Positions 25,153-36,615 are shown, numbered from the stretch's first letter. The stretch is DNA of 64,000 nt from Ornithodoros turicata (GCF_037126465.1 NC_088203.1:49866489-49930488), one strand, 5' to 3'. A program made the numbers and translations. Notes: generated by a model not told the origin, from the sequence alone.

Positions 25153-27560
25153 CCCAAGTAACACAAAGTGTAGGAATAATGTTGGGGAAACGTTGGATAC
25201 GTTGGCCAATGTTGGCAATATTGTTGCGACGTTCCATTCATATTGGAATATCAATGTTAATTTACAGCCATTGCCGCAGTATTGGTGCAATATTTGGTTA
25301 CGAATATTAACTTTGCAAATGTTGCTGGAATATGCATGCCATGTTGTTATCCCAACACGAAATTCACAGTGCTGGAACAATGTCAGATAAATGCTGGAAG
25401 TTATCCATGAAACCTGTAACATTGCTCCGGCACTGGTACAGTGTTTTCCTTCCAATGTGGGGCAGTTGCCACCGATCCAGCATTGTCAGCACATGGATAT
25501 GAGAGAGCTGTGCCGACGTGGGATATACAGCACTGGAACAATGTCGGAGAAATGATTAGGGGCTTACATAAAATTTGTAACCTTGCTCCAGCATTGGTAC
25601 AGTGCCTTTTTTGCAATATGGGGCAGTCGCCACTGATCCAACGTTGTAAGTATATGGAAATGAAATAGCTGTACTGACGTGGAATTTACAGTGCTGCAAC
25701 AATTTTGGGGGAACGTTGGGCAGTCTACAGAAAATTAGTAACATCGCTCCGGCATTGGGACGGTGCCTTTTGTCCAATATGGGGCAGTCACAACCGATCC
25801 AACGTTGTTAGAATATGGATATGAAATAGCTGCTCCGACTTGGAATTCACAGCGCTGCAACAATTTTGGAGGAACGTTGGAGAGTCTACATAAAATTAGT
25901 AACGACGCTCCGGCATTGGTACGGTGCCTTTTGTCCAATATGGGGCAGTCACAACTGATCCTACGTTGTTAGAATATGGATATAAAATCTCTGTTCCGAC
26001 TTGGAATTCACAGCGCTGCAACAATTTTGGAGGAACGTTGGAGAGTCTACATAAAATTAGTAACGACGCTCCGGCATTGGTACGGTGCCTTTTGTCCAAT
26101 ATGGGGCAGTCACAACCGATCCTACGTTGTTAGAATATGGATATAAAATCTCTGTTCCGACTTGGAATTCACAGCGCTGCAACAATTTTGGAGGAACGTT
26201 GGAGAGTCTACATAAAATTAGTAACGACGCTCCGGCATTGGTACGGTGCCTTTTGTCCAATATGGGGCAGTCACAACCGATCCTACGTTGTTAGAATATG
26301 GATATAAAATCTCTGTTCCGACTTGGAATTCACAGCGCTGCAACAATTTTGGAGGAACGTTGGAGAGTCTACATAAAATTAGTAACGACGCTCCGGCATT
26401 GGTACGGTGCCTTTTGTCCAATATGGGGCAGTCACAACCGATCCTACGTTGTTAGAATATGGATATAAAATCTCTGTTCCGACTTGGAATTCACAGCGCT
26501 GCAACAATTTTGGAGGAACGTTGGAGAGTCTACATAAAATTAGTAACGACGCTCCGGCATTGGTACGGTGCCTTTTGTCCAATATGGGGCAGTCACAACC
26601 GATCCTACGTTGTTAGAATATGGATATAAAATCTCTGTTCCGACTTGGAATTCACAGCGCTGCAACAATTTTGGAGGAACGTTGGAGAGTCTACATAAAA
26701 TTAGTAACGACGCTCCGGCATTGGTACGGTGCCTTTTGTCCAATATGGGGCAGTCACAACCGATCCTACGTTGTTAGAATATGGATATAAAATCTCTGTT
26801 CCGACTTGGAATTCACAGCGCTGCAACAATTTTGGAGGAACGTTGGAGAGTCTACATAAAATTAGTAACGACGCTCCGGCATTGGTACGGTGCCTTTTGT
26901 CCAATATGGGGCAGTCACAACCGATCCTACGTTGTTAGAATATGGATATAAAATCTCTGTTCCGACTTGGAATTCACAGCGCTGCAACAATTTTGGAGGA
27001 ACGTTGGAGAGCCTACATAAAATTAGTAACGTCGCTCCGGCATTGGTGTGGTGCCTTTTTTCCAACACGGGGCAGGCGTCATCGATCTGACGTTGTTAGA
27101 ATATGGATATGAAATAGCTGTTCCGACGTGGAATTGACAGTGCTGCAACAATTTTGGAGGAACGTTGGAGAGTGTACATAAAATTAGTGACGTCGCTCCG
27201 GCATTGGTGTGGTGCCTTTTTTCCAACATGGGGCAGGCGTCATCGATCTGACGTTGTTAGAATATGGATATGAAATAGCTGTTCCGACATGGAATTGACA
27301 GTGCTGCAACAATTTTGGAGGAACGTTGGAGAGTCTACATGAAATTAGTAACGTCGCTCCGGCATTGGTATGGTGCCTTTTGTCCAATATGGGGCAGTCC
27401 CAATCGATCCTACGTTGTTAGATTATGGATATAAAATAGCTGTTCCGATGTGGAATTCACAGCGCTGCTACAATTTTGGAGGAACGTTGAAGAGTCTACA
27501 TAAAATTAGTAACGTCCCTCCAGCATTGGTACGGTGCCCTTTTTTCCAATATTTTTATTT
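25153..27560 (+). repeat. CCCAAGTAACAC start plus 161-bp satellite, about 15 copies
   Basis: CCCAAGTAACAC at 25153 leads into a tandem array. The landmark GCCTTTTGTCCAATATGGGGCAG recurs every 161 bases from about 25765 to 27375 (25926, 26087, 26248 and so on). Units from about 26085 to 26940 look identical, while units at both ends (25190-25760 and 27050-27560) are diverged. Identical centre and diverged edges indicate recent expansion or homogenisation. Because 161 is not a multiple of three, the 67-69-residue frames on both strands are by-products and not genes. Confidence 0.9.
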
Positions 27561-28555
27561 TAATACCGATAGAACTTTTTTGGAATACGGATTTTGTGCT
27601 GAACTGCGCCTGAATGTTGAGGAAATGGAACTCTATGTGCTGGGCTGTATTCGTAAATGCATGAAACGCAACAAGCCCCTAGCCATATACCTGAAATTAT
27701 GCCACTTTCTGTGTGCCCTCACCCAGGCAGCATTTCACAATATTACGCTTTTTTTCGTATGTGTTTGATTATGCGAACTCACCCAAAGGAAACACTAGGA
27801 AAAACTGATCCAAAATACTACACAACACTGCAACAGTCATTGCTTCAAAACTGCAGGACGCAAAACAGGACAAGAAAGCAAGATGTAAACAAATAAAGCT
27901 AGATTTAGAAAGCAGGTACAGTTGACCCTATTTATAACGTTACTGATGGGAACGCGAAGTCATATTGTATTGTACATCAGAGTATCGTTAAAAAGCAGCT
28001 TTCGTGAAATTGCCTCTCGGGATTGCATCAGCGAAGTATATCAGCAAGTAGAAGGCCGCTAAACATGTACGTTTGTTGCGAGCGCAAGAGCATTTTATCT
28101 AGCTCTAAATTGACACAGCTTCGTGGCGAAAGCTTTTACAAGGACAACATAACCTCCGGTATCAACGTGAGCTTCTGCACCGTTCTAGTTCTAAGACTTC
28201 ATTTATTGCTCATCATCAAGTGCCGTAATCATTATCATTCTCACTATTGGAACTTCATTGTCCATCACAACGCAGCTCCCACACAGGTAATTCATCGACA
28301 TGTGTTTGGATTTCGGAACAGCATTTCGGAACTGCAGACGCCATGATAGCAAGCAGCAAAATAAGACAAAAAAAAACTTGTGGGCCCGTATCCAAGATGA
28401 TAATAAAAGGGCTTGGCTGTACCAGGCATCAGTTAAAAATCACATCACATCATTGCAATTGAGAAATAAAATTTAATAAAGGTGACCAACAGTGACATTC
28501 ATGTGGGACATAACTGAATGAAGCTTGGCAAGCTTGGCTTGGCAAAACTGACAGA
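27561..28555. other. Gap between satellite and transposase 3' end
   Basis: No gene is supported. The 3' end of the minus-strand transposase and any terminal inverted repeat of its transposon should lie here or further left. CACTAGG occurs at about 27794, but I cannot pair it convincingly with a right-hand terminus. Confidence 0.35.
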
Positions 28556-30572
28556 CTATGTTAAATGAAACAATGGTAGAACCACATGTCGTGAGTCATC
28601 AATGGGTAGCATAGTCATTTTGTGCTGAACAGATGAGATGGGCCAAACCTTTAAACTTTGCTTGTCCATATCAGACACACAATAAATGTGCAGTTTAGAA
28701 GACACTATGGGTAACTCAAAAAAGTTCTCAAGCTTCTTAAAGGCATAGCCTACAAACACAGCACCACCATCAGAATCAACAATGTTGACGACCTTTACAA
28801 TGCTTCCGTCTGTCATGTGAAGAATACAGTCAGCACGGCTAAGAGAAACTGAAAACTTGGCAAACTCAATTACCCTGTACATGCCAAAACACATCAAACC
28901 TAAGGGATGGGGGCCACTGTTTTGTTTCTGCTTTAAGGCATAGCCTTTTACATCTTGGCGCTTTGAAGCTTTTAAGGCAACAGAGTTCATCTCTGCGAGT
29001 CGGTTCTGGAGTTGCTGCAGGGGAAGGTAAGTACCCCACAGTAACCGTTTTAAGTGCTGCAGATAATCTTCAAACACAAAAGCTGAAAAGCTGTCAAGGC
29101 ATCCAAAATTCTCTACATCTTCAACTAGATGCAACAAACAGTGAACATTCATTACATAGAAGCCACGACCATACACATGCACTGCAGACGACACAAACTT
29201 TCGAAGCAGTCGCTCAGCTGTTTTCAGCAATGACTTCGACAGGGTTGGCGAAACAAGTATCTGAATGCTGCAGCTCAGGAGGAGGAAATGCGTGTACATT
29301 TCATGTGTTACACACTTGTACAACACAACTGCACCAGTGTATAGAAGAAACTGTCTGAACTCTGTTGCCTTCCAGTAGTGAATCATTTTCAGTTCCCTTG
29401 GCTTTCGAGCAAACTCTACTGGTATAAATGACCTGAGCGCTAGCAGCTTTGATCATATAAGCTCTTTCGTGGCATTGGCCAATTTTGCGGGCTGCGGTTT
29501 GCTGGACATCCAGTGTTGCATGATCATAGTCCTCATCACACCAAGGCACACGAGATGCATGTAATCGTACGGGACACATTTAATAAGATCTATGTCTAGT
29601 TCCACGAGAGGGGAAGTTCCTTTGTGATGTTCCCTTTGCACTTGGTTACGAAATGAAACCCATGATCTCTTTGCAGCTGAAGCATCCATGTACAGCCTCT
29701 TTTTGTGCGTCTTTGAATGATGGCCTCGTAACTCGCAGCGCTCACAGGCATAGTACCCAGTATGCCCTGTGATACATTTGATGAAGGCCCGTGCAGGGAG
29801 GTCACAAATAAAACAACCTATGGCAACCTTCAACATTTTCCCATGAAGACACAAGCCTGATTCCATCAGCTGTTTCACCTCACACACAAAATGTCTCAGG
29901 AACTCCTGAGCTGACGATGGCTTGGTTTTCCCTATGTATGCTGCAGCAAGAAATGGTGTTTTTGAAGCAGATTCTTTGACATGGATTAAGATAGGCCACA
30001 ATGACAATGTTGAACTTTTGGAGATGGGAATACCATCTATGTTAATTTTCAAAGTGATAGAAGTAGTCTTTAGGTATCCAGCCCTTAAGAGTGCATAGAG
30101 TCCCTGAGCAATGCCAACATAAAAATAGTCTCCTCCTGCGAGTGAGGATACTTTTGACTCCCTAGGCGTTTGTAGCAGGGTCCTTGCATCACATGGCAGA
30201 TCGGGATGATATGGCTTGAGTATCTGAAGCAAGCTGCTGAGGTGGGCCTGTGGTGTGTTGCATGTTATGGCCCAGAGTGCAAGTTGAACAGCAAGTGTCA
30301 CACTACTGTGCACTGTTACGGTAGAGTTGCCCCTGAAACACAAAGACACCACATAAACGAAGTGTACAAGTCTTACTTATAACAAGAACAAGAAGAAATG
30401 ATACAATTTTCATGGGTGCACATAAAGCACAAGTTTGTTGGCTGGGCAGCAGTCGCCACTGCTGGATGCACTGCCTTTTACAGCAGCTCGTTGAGAGTCC
30501 ATTTGCACGCAACAGAGTGTGGGCTGGCAAATGAACAATCACGGCATTGTGTTGGGCACATGTGGCTACCAA

Positions 30573-30587
30573 ACGTTGCCAAAATTT
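30573..30587. other. Target-site duplication of the Penelope dimer, left
   Basis: ACGTTGCCAAAATTT here is repeated exactly at 32682-32696. The two copies bracket the inverted Penelope pair, so the whole pair entered as one insertion. Confidence 0.85.
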
Positions 30588-30619
30588 AGGAAGGGAGTTG
30601 CCTCAGGACAGAAGCCGCC

Positions 30620-30650
30620 GATATTTCGAACAGAGACTGTTCTTCTTCTG
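30620..30650 (-). ncRNA. Hammerhead-ribozyme-like hairpin, left arm
   Basis: On the minus strand the sequence reads AGAAGAAGAACAGTCTCTGT, then TCGAAATATC. GAACAG and CTGTTC form a six-base stem with loop TCT, followed directly by GAAA, as stem II and the GAAA box in Penelope-associated hammerhead ribozymes. The other core box, normally CTGATGA, is AGAAGAA here, so cleavage activity is doubtful. Confidence 0.45.
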
Positions 30651-31091
30651 CACACCGTCCTCATCATTGGCATGGTATTTAAAGGGTTAGGTGTGACGTG
30701 TTTAAAGGTTCATGCGAATTGTGGGTCAACAGCCCGGAGGGAAGAAAGGGTCCGTACGGGCTTCTACGGCCGGAGTGAATGGCTGCTTTGTTAGAGTGTG
30801 GAGGGGATTATCTGAACGTAGTGATCTAGGCAACAGACCGGTTACAGAAAAATGGAAGGTTCACGAACACGTGGACGAAACGGGACAACAGGCAAGAATT
30901 TGGAAGCATAGCGAAAGATAAGGAGGTCAGTGATTACGGGGGGGGGGGGGACAAAATTCCAGAGCGAGCAAGGGTTTCTTCTTTTTTTTTTCATATTAGT
31001 AATACAAAGTGGCATGCAATAAAGAAAGCAGAAAGCAGTGGCCATGCAGAACATAACAGATGATAATGGAGATAGAAGGGAAAAGCATATT

Positions 31092-31607
31092 TTACTTGTG
31101 AAGTGTTTCTAGGGTGCCTTGTGATTTGTTGATACCGGACGGGTGAAGAGCGTTGAACTTGTATATGAGATAACACTCCCTATCACGTCTGTCACGTGTG
31201 GATCTAAACCCGGTTTCTAGAATATATAGTTTAATGTTGTCAAAATTGTGACCAGGAACGTTAAAGTGTTCGGTGACTGCTTTGGGGAGTTTGTTGGACG
31301 TGTCGGTTCTGTGTCCGGTAAGGCGGTTGTTCATTTGTTGGCAGGTTTCACCGATATATTGCATAGAGCAGTCACCGCATTCAATGCAGTATATGACATT
31401 GGAGCTTGTGCATGTGAATGCGTGGTTAACGGGGTGGGTGTAATTGCTTGCAGTGCTTTTGATGGAGTTAGCGTGTTGAACGTGCTTGCATGTTTTGCAG
31501 CGCGGGAGGTTGCAGGGTCGTGCTCCCGTGTACGGGGTGCTGGTTTTGCTGATTTTGGCATTGACCAAGGAGTGTGCTAGGTTTTTTGCGCGTCGGTATG
31601 TCACCTG
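31092..31607 (-). pseudogene. Penelope GIY-YIG endonuclease domain, left arm
   Basis: The frame reads VTYRRAKNLAHSLV, the cysteine pairs CNLPRCKTCKH, then NVIYCIECGDCSMQYIGETC, which is the GIY-YIG core in the Penelope variant (IYCIEC with QYIGET). NRLTGHRTD and TEHFNVPGHNF follow, and the frame ends at TLETLHK. GIY-YIG supplies target-site nicking at the C-terminus of the Penelope polyprotein. The reverse transcriptase that should precede it is absent, so this is a 5'-truncated copy. The catalytic-core segment itself looks undamaged. Confidence 0.85.
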
Positions 31608-31635
31608 CATATCACCGGTGTGTCACCTGGGAATA

Positions 31636-32151
31636 CAGGTGACATACCGACGTGCAAAAAACCTAGCAGACTCCTTGGTCAATGCCAAAATCAGAAAAAC
31701 CAGCACCCCGTACACGGGAGCACGACCCTGCAACCTCCCGCGCTGCAAAACATGCAAGCACGTTCAACACGCTAACTCCATCAAAAGCACTGCAAGCAAT
31801 TACACCCGCCTCGTTAACCACGCATTCACATGCACAAGCTCCAATGTCATATACTGCATTGAATGCGGTGACTGCTCTATGCAATATATCGGTGAAACCT
31901 GCCAACAAATGAACAACCTCCTTACCGGACACAAAACCGACACGTCCAACAAACTCTCCAAAGCAGTCACCGAACACTTTAACGTTCCTGGTCACAATTT
32001 TGACAACATTAAACTATATATTCTAGAAACCGGGTTTAGATCCACACGTGACAGACGTGATAGGGAGTGTTATCTCATATACAAGTTCAACGCTCTTCAC
32101 CTGTCCGGTATCAACAAATCACAAGGCACCCTAGAAACACTTCACAAATAA
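31636..32151 (+). pseudogene. Penelope GIY-YIG endonuclease domain, right arm
   Basis: This is the mirror copy of the left-arm domain. It differs at about seven positions over the shared 170 residues (for example LADSLV for LAHSLV, NLLTGHKTD for NRLTGHRTD, KLSKAV for KLPKAV). The open frame can be extended leftward to 31486, but that part is antisense to the left arm and is not a real N-terminus. The frame ends at the same LETLHK stop as its partner. Divergence between the arms shows that the palindrome is not brand new. Confidence 0.85.
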
Positions 32152-32583
32152 AATATGCTTTTCCCTTCTATCTCCATTATCATCTGTTATGTTCTGCATG
32201 GCCACTGCTTTCTGCTTTCTTTATTGCATGCCACTTTGTATTAGTAATATAAAAAAAATGAAAGAAACCCTTGCTCGCTCTGGAATTTTTCCCCCCGTAA
32301 CCACTGACCTCCTTATCTTTCGCTATGCTTGCAAATTCTTGCCTGTTGTCCCGTTTCGTCCACGTGTCCGTGAACAACCCATTTTTCTGTAACCGGTCTG
32401 GAGCCTAGATCCCTACGTTCAGGTAATCCCCTCCACACTCTAACAAAGCAGCCATTCACTCCGGCCGTAGAAGCCCGTACGGACCCTTTCTTCCCTCCGG
32501 GCTGTTGACCCACAATTCGCATGAACCTTTAAACACGTCACACCTAACCCTTTAAATACCATGCCAATGATGAGGACGGTGCC

Positions 32584-32616
32584 CAGAAGAAGAACAGTCT
32601 CTTTCCGAAATATCGG
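32584..32616 (+). ncRNA. Hammerhead-like hairpin, right arm (degraded)
   Basis: The sequence reads AGAAGAAGAACAGTCTCTTT, then CCGAAATATC. The stem is disturbed compared with the left arm (CTTTCC in place of CTGTTC), but the GAAA box and the downstream TATCGGCGG are kept. Confidence 0.4.
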
Positions 32617-32681
32617 CGGCTTCTGTCCTGAGGCAACTCCCTTCCTACATCTCTACCGGTTCGCTGGATTTCTACCCATCT

Positions 32682-32696
32682 ACGTTGCCAAAATTT
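32682..32696. other. Target-site duplication of the Penelope dimer, right
   Basis: ACGTTGCCAAAATTT is identical to 30573-30587. Right of it the interrupted transposase locus resumes. Confidence 0.85.
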
Positions 32697-35239
32697 GTTG
32701 GTTATGAACATGAATTGTAAATCTTGAAGTGCTTCAACCCAATGACACAGAACAATGGCTTCTTGAAACAGTGACACAACATGACACCAAGGGACTGAAC
32801 TGCACACTGACACTGATGTATTGCGAAGCAATAAGGGCGCACGATAGGATGAGGTAAAGTGAATTTGGTGAAACCCATCTGATTTAACTGTGCCCTTAGG
32901 TTAGGAAAAAAGGCTGAGTGGAGTGCATGTGACGAATGCCTCTTCAGTAGTCTGTCAGGATGCATGCAACTACACGACACTCACTCAGAAACAGAAGGGT
33001 CCGTCCGCAAACCATGTGGGCTACTGGAGTCACCTGGCCCACTGTCTGAATGCGAAGCTGCATCTGATTCATTGCTTGGGCTGTTGGGAAGGTTTTCACA
33101 TCGGCATTACAAATCAGAAGTAACATACAGTACTGTGAAGAGGAAGCAGCAGAGCAAGGTACCTATTGCAATTACCTCTACTGCTATCTTAGTAGACCTA
33201 AGCAGGTTAAAGCAGCTGGAAACAATAGGCAGCTCTCTTTGGAACAGACAAAGTGCAGATTCAGAAAAATGTGTGTTTGTTGCACAGTGTCACAAGGTTT
33301 GCTTTCTTGTGCATTTTGGAGAAAATATGGCAGCATTTCCATCTCTGAATGCTCTGGCAAAACAAACGTTCCATTTCTACACATCACTGACAAGAGAACA
33401 GCCAATAGTTGGAGAAGGCTTCCCCTCAGCCATGGGACAGAGTAGATGAACTGTACATTAGTTTGGCATCAGTGTGCAGAGACAGATTCACAGTACTAGA
33501 TTGAAAACATAAAGGCTGCTTAAAGTTTCAGTGCTGGAGGGTCACTGGATGTGCACTTTATGTGTGTACTTACTCATCAGTTGGAAGACTGTAAGAGCTA
33601 TCAGTTTCAGTGAGCTCTTGATCGGTTATGCCGCTGCACAGACTGTCGAACTCCTGCCTGTACTGTGCGTGTAGAGAGCTGACACTGCAGGCACTGAGTG
33701 GGAGCAAAGTAAAGACATTTCATAAGTTACCTGACAAACGTGCAGCTATATTCCAGTCGTCCGGATTGAAACTAACGAATGTAGGTGAAGACCCAATTAA
33801 ACTTTTACTCACATATCAACTGGAAGATCATCAGAGCTAACACTCTGGATGTGCTGGTGGGATGTTATGCTGCTGTCAGAAGAGTGATCAAATGGATAGG
33901 TGATGTTACTGCCACTGGGCGGGAGCAAAGTAAAAGCATGTTACAAGCTATGATGATGTGATGTGAAGCTATCTGAGTGATGTATACAGAATGGAACTAT
34001 GCCTGAGAGAAACCAACATGAACAGAACCTGAAATTTCAGGCAGTAACCTGAGACTTGCCTAAAATTCATTCAAGAAGCTGGGTCATTTAGAACAAAAAC
34101 CTAAAGCATTTGCATGTGTCAATATCTCCTGAAAATATCAGGCTCTCCTGACAATCGACATAAAACATAGCTCTATGTATGTGCGTAACTTGCAAGCGGG
34201 GATCTTAGGTTAATGCTGCGTAGTTTCTCCCACCAAGCCCTAGGCCTGTCTCGAATGAATGAACACAAGCAGCACAATATACAGGTTGGTGGCCTGTTTG
34301 CACAGGCAATGTACTTGTCTAGCAAGTGCCTTAACAGTGCTGCGCTTCAACATATCTACCCGTCCACCACTATGCACTCGAATGTTACTGTGCTGCTTGG
34401 GGAACTTGTCCATATGAGGGCTTCGTTTTGGGGTACAAATACTGACCGGATTATGGCACCTATGTATTTTGTGCAGTCACCACGAACAACACAGTACCCA
34501 ATGTACTACAATTTTAACTGTAACGTTACGACTGCTTTAATTACAGTCGTTTTTCTCAAACTCCTCGAAAACCGAAGTTTTCGCGTCGTATCATTATTGT
34601 CGTTTGTCCAGTGAGGAGTTATCTTTGCGGTGGAGTAAGGTATCCCACTGCATATGTACTGGTCTGGCTAACACGATTTCTAACCAGTTACGAACACCAG
34701 CAATAGCTCAACTTACTCTGCGCATGATGCCGGCGGGAAAGGCCTCGTCAAGTGCCCATGATCGTTGTATATTGCGCCGTGGGCGCGCTTCGCTTTCGGT
34801 GTAGCTTCGTCACTGCTTGGATAGTCGCTGCCGTACAGTTCTCGCAGTTGGTCTGCGATTTTTTTCCGTCGTGCTCTTTAACGCTGACGTAGCGAGTGAT
34901 TGGGACACTCGCCACTCATTTTAACATAGCGCAACAATTTTATGCAACAGGTGAGGTGATGATGACGATGATATGAGGTGGGTGATATTATCGAAACATT
35001 CGATAGTATCGATAGTGTTTGACTATCGACTGTCCAACTATGTGAACCGGAATTTCGGTAGCATCAGGATAGTTTTTTCGAACTATCGATTCAGGTTCAG
35101 GTTCGATAGTATCGTGACATATAGGTGGTGCTGTTCTCCGATCCTCACGTCGCTTGAGTCAAGTCAATCCAGCACACCTGAATTCACGTTTCGCTCCTGC
35201 ATAGCTTTAGTTTGTTTCTTTCGAAAACTAAACTTTCCT

Positions 35240-35339
35240 AGAGCAAGGCGACAATAGAAACGGACAAGGACAAGTACGACGCATTTGCGTAGCTTTGCGT
35301 CGTCGTTGTCTGTGTCCCTTTCTATTGTCGTCTTGCTCT
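35240..35339. repeat. 100-bp hairpin
   Basis: The arm AGAGCAAGGCGACAATAGAA at 35240 pairs with TTCTATTGTCGTCTTGCTCT ending at 35339. Inner parts GTACGACGCA and TGCGTCGTCG also pair. It is a near-perfect palindrome with a loop of about 14 bases. Confidence 0.8.
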
Positions 35340-35669
35340 ACCAATCGGTCCCATACACTCTGTGTCTACTAAACTTCATTTTGCATTACGAAGTTTGCGG
35401 TTCGCTCCTGCAAACTAGGTTGTCCATTACGAATTGAACACTTTATTCATGTTCCTTTTAAAAACGAAACCGTGCTTTTCGCTGATGCAAACTATTGATA
35501 GTTTTGTCTCTCGCAATTTCAAAGTTGAACATATTTCCATCGGAATCAAAACCGCAGTTCGACGATCGCGTTTCGCTCTTGATTTGTCGTTACCTATCCG
35601 GGTGGGGGGTACATTATGAAAACGAAGGGAAAGTTAGGTGCAGCAAGCGTGATGGTGAGATGACGATCC

Positions 35670-35748
35670 ATGACTTGAAAACCCGAGACTAGGTAGGGAT
35701 GATATCAGACAAACACAAACCCTACCTCGTCTCGGGTTTTCAAGTCAT
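35670..35748. repeat. 79-bp hairpin
   Basis: ATGACTTGAAAACCCGAGAC at 35670 pairs with GTCTCGGGTTTTCAAGTCAT ending at 35748, followed inward by AGGTAGGG and CCCTACCT. This palindrome directly precedes the next MITE. Confidence 0.85.
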
Positions 35749-35754
35749 AGGTAC

Positions 35755-36322
35755 ATTACCGTATTTTCACGCGTATTAGCCGCGGCTTATGCGCACTTTG
35801 TTTTTCTCACGGGCGCCCTGCGGCTTATCCACCGGTGCGGCTTATCTGGTGACTATTTTTTCCTGTTATTTTCCCCATACGCCGATTTTAACGAAAGGGC
35901 CGACAGTGTCTCTGGAACAGCACTGCCCTGCCGATGCACGAACAGTGCGTAACAGGGACGGGTCCACATTCGAGTAGATTGATCTTCCTGGTGCATCCCC
36001 CCAAGCAGCTTTAGTGATTCACGTCTTCTGGAAGATCACTGACCCATCAGTCCACGAAAAACACCCGACAAGGGCACAATCCGATCTTGGTAGAACTCCA
36101 GAACTGATCTCCTCTGTTGTACACTGTGCCGATCCCGGAGTATGGACCACAGGGTTTATGGCCTTCTCTATGGTCTGCTTTTTCGCACAAATCAGTCGTC
36201 TCGTATTGCCCGCGGCTTATATGCGGGTGCGGCTTATCTGCCAGAAAATTTTCAAAACGTCCCAAAAAACGCGTCCTGCGGCTTATCTGCGTTGCGGTTT
36301 ATACGTGTGAAATTACGGTAAT
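35755..36322. mobile_element. 568-bp MITE with GCGGCTTAT motifs
   Basis: The ends are inverted repeats: ATTACCGTATTTTCACGCGT on the left, and the reverse complement of the right end reads ATTACCGTAATTTCACACGT. Both ends carry several GCGGCTTATNNGCG-type words. There is no coding region. Such ends mark a widely distributed family of short DNA elements; I do not assign a superfamily. Confidence 0.75.
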
Positions 36323-36454
36323 TACGAAGTTCATGAAATATGAAATATCCGAGTATTATACATCTACACTGCATTTGGGCACTTAAATGGGATTAGGCAC
36401 TTAAAAGTGGGCATTTCTGAGGAGTTAATGGTCCTTATGTGACAAGCCCGTAAA

Positions 36455-36615
36455 CCGTGACAGTAACAAACTATATGAAGGCAGTGCCTCAGGATGAGAA
36501 CCCAGAAGAATGGCCTAGAAGAAGAACAGTCTGTTCGAAATATCGGCGGCTCTCGTCCTGGGGCACTGGACTTGATGCTTCCTTACCGGTTCACAGTATT
36601 TCTACCCGTGTACAT
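36455..36615 (+). mobile_element. Solo Penelope end fragment with hammerhead-like motif
   Basis: From about 36490 the sequence runs like the right end of the Penelope dimer: GATGAGAACCCAGAAG, AGAAGAAGAACAGTCTGTTC, GAAATATCGGCGGC, TCCTGGGGCA, CTTACCGGTTC and GTATTTCTACCC. The hairpin GAACA-GTC-TGTTC followed by GAAA is at 36514-36546. This is a short remnant with no coding part. Confidence 0.65.

Larger units (their letters stand above)
30588..32681. mobile_element. Head-to-head Penelope-like element dimer
   Basis: Arms 30588-31607 and 31636-32681 are near-identical reverse complements separated by 28 bases. Each arm carries the C-terminal GIY-YIG endonuclease frame, a shared 3' region, and a hammerhead-like hairpin near its outer end. 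Both arms begin at the same internal point (CAGGTGACATACCGACG), so both lack the reverse transcriptase. A 15-bp target duplication flanks the whole unit. Penelope-like elements are known for tandem and inverted copies; a palindrome inserted as one event with both arms cut at the same place is notable. Confidence 0.85.
28556..34919 (-). pseudogene. CACTA/Transposase_21-like transposase, multi-exon, broken
   Basis: Four 5' exons follow one splice phase (2): 34919-34717 (ATG at 34919, donor GTAAGT), 33914-33813, 33693-33574 and 33080-32985. They encode an acidic serine-rich leader (LYGSDYPSSDE, SSDDLPVD, ETDSSYSLPTD). The main exon begins at 30332 after TTTGTGTTTCAG and runs to 28556. It contains SLLQILKPYHPDLPCDARTL, a DG-type motif INIDGIPISKSSTLSLWPI, paired cysteines GYYACERCELRGHH, and a C-terminal part with EFARKPRELKMI, KATEFRQFLLYTG and NVHCLLHL. 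These are hallmarks of animal CACTA/EnSpm-like transposases, which cut and paste DNA. Breaks are a TAA at 34880-34878, a TGA at 29455-29453 (frame otherwise continuous), and a 2.1-kb Penelope insertion. Exons between 32980 and 30332 are not resolved. Confidence 0.75.

Noticed and set aside
25735..27387. Series of 67-69-residue open frames on both strands
   Set aside because: They repeat every 161 bases with the satellite and the frame shifts from unit to unit; they are by-products of tandem repetition.
25153..27560. CRISPR-like regular array
   Set aside because: The whole 161-bp unit repeats with no unique spacers, and the setting is eukaryotic.
27790..27805. CACTAGG as the left terminus of the proposed CACTA-like transposon
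   Set aside because: A single short match without a corresponding right terminus or target duplication.
30938..30950. Run of 13 G as a G-quadruplex signal
   Set aside because: The mirror arm has only a run of six at the same place, so this is a homopolymer length difference, not a conserved structure.
31486..31635. N-terminal extension of the right-arm GIY-YIG frame
   Set aside because: This part is the antisense of the left arm, read through the palindrome centre; it is not a real coding start.
32964..33449. 161-residue plus-strand frame
   Set aside because: It is antisense to the transposase exon at 33080-32985, which has phase-matched splice sites; no domain is recognised in the plus frame.
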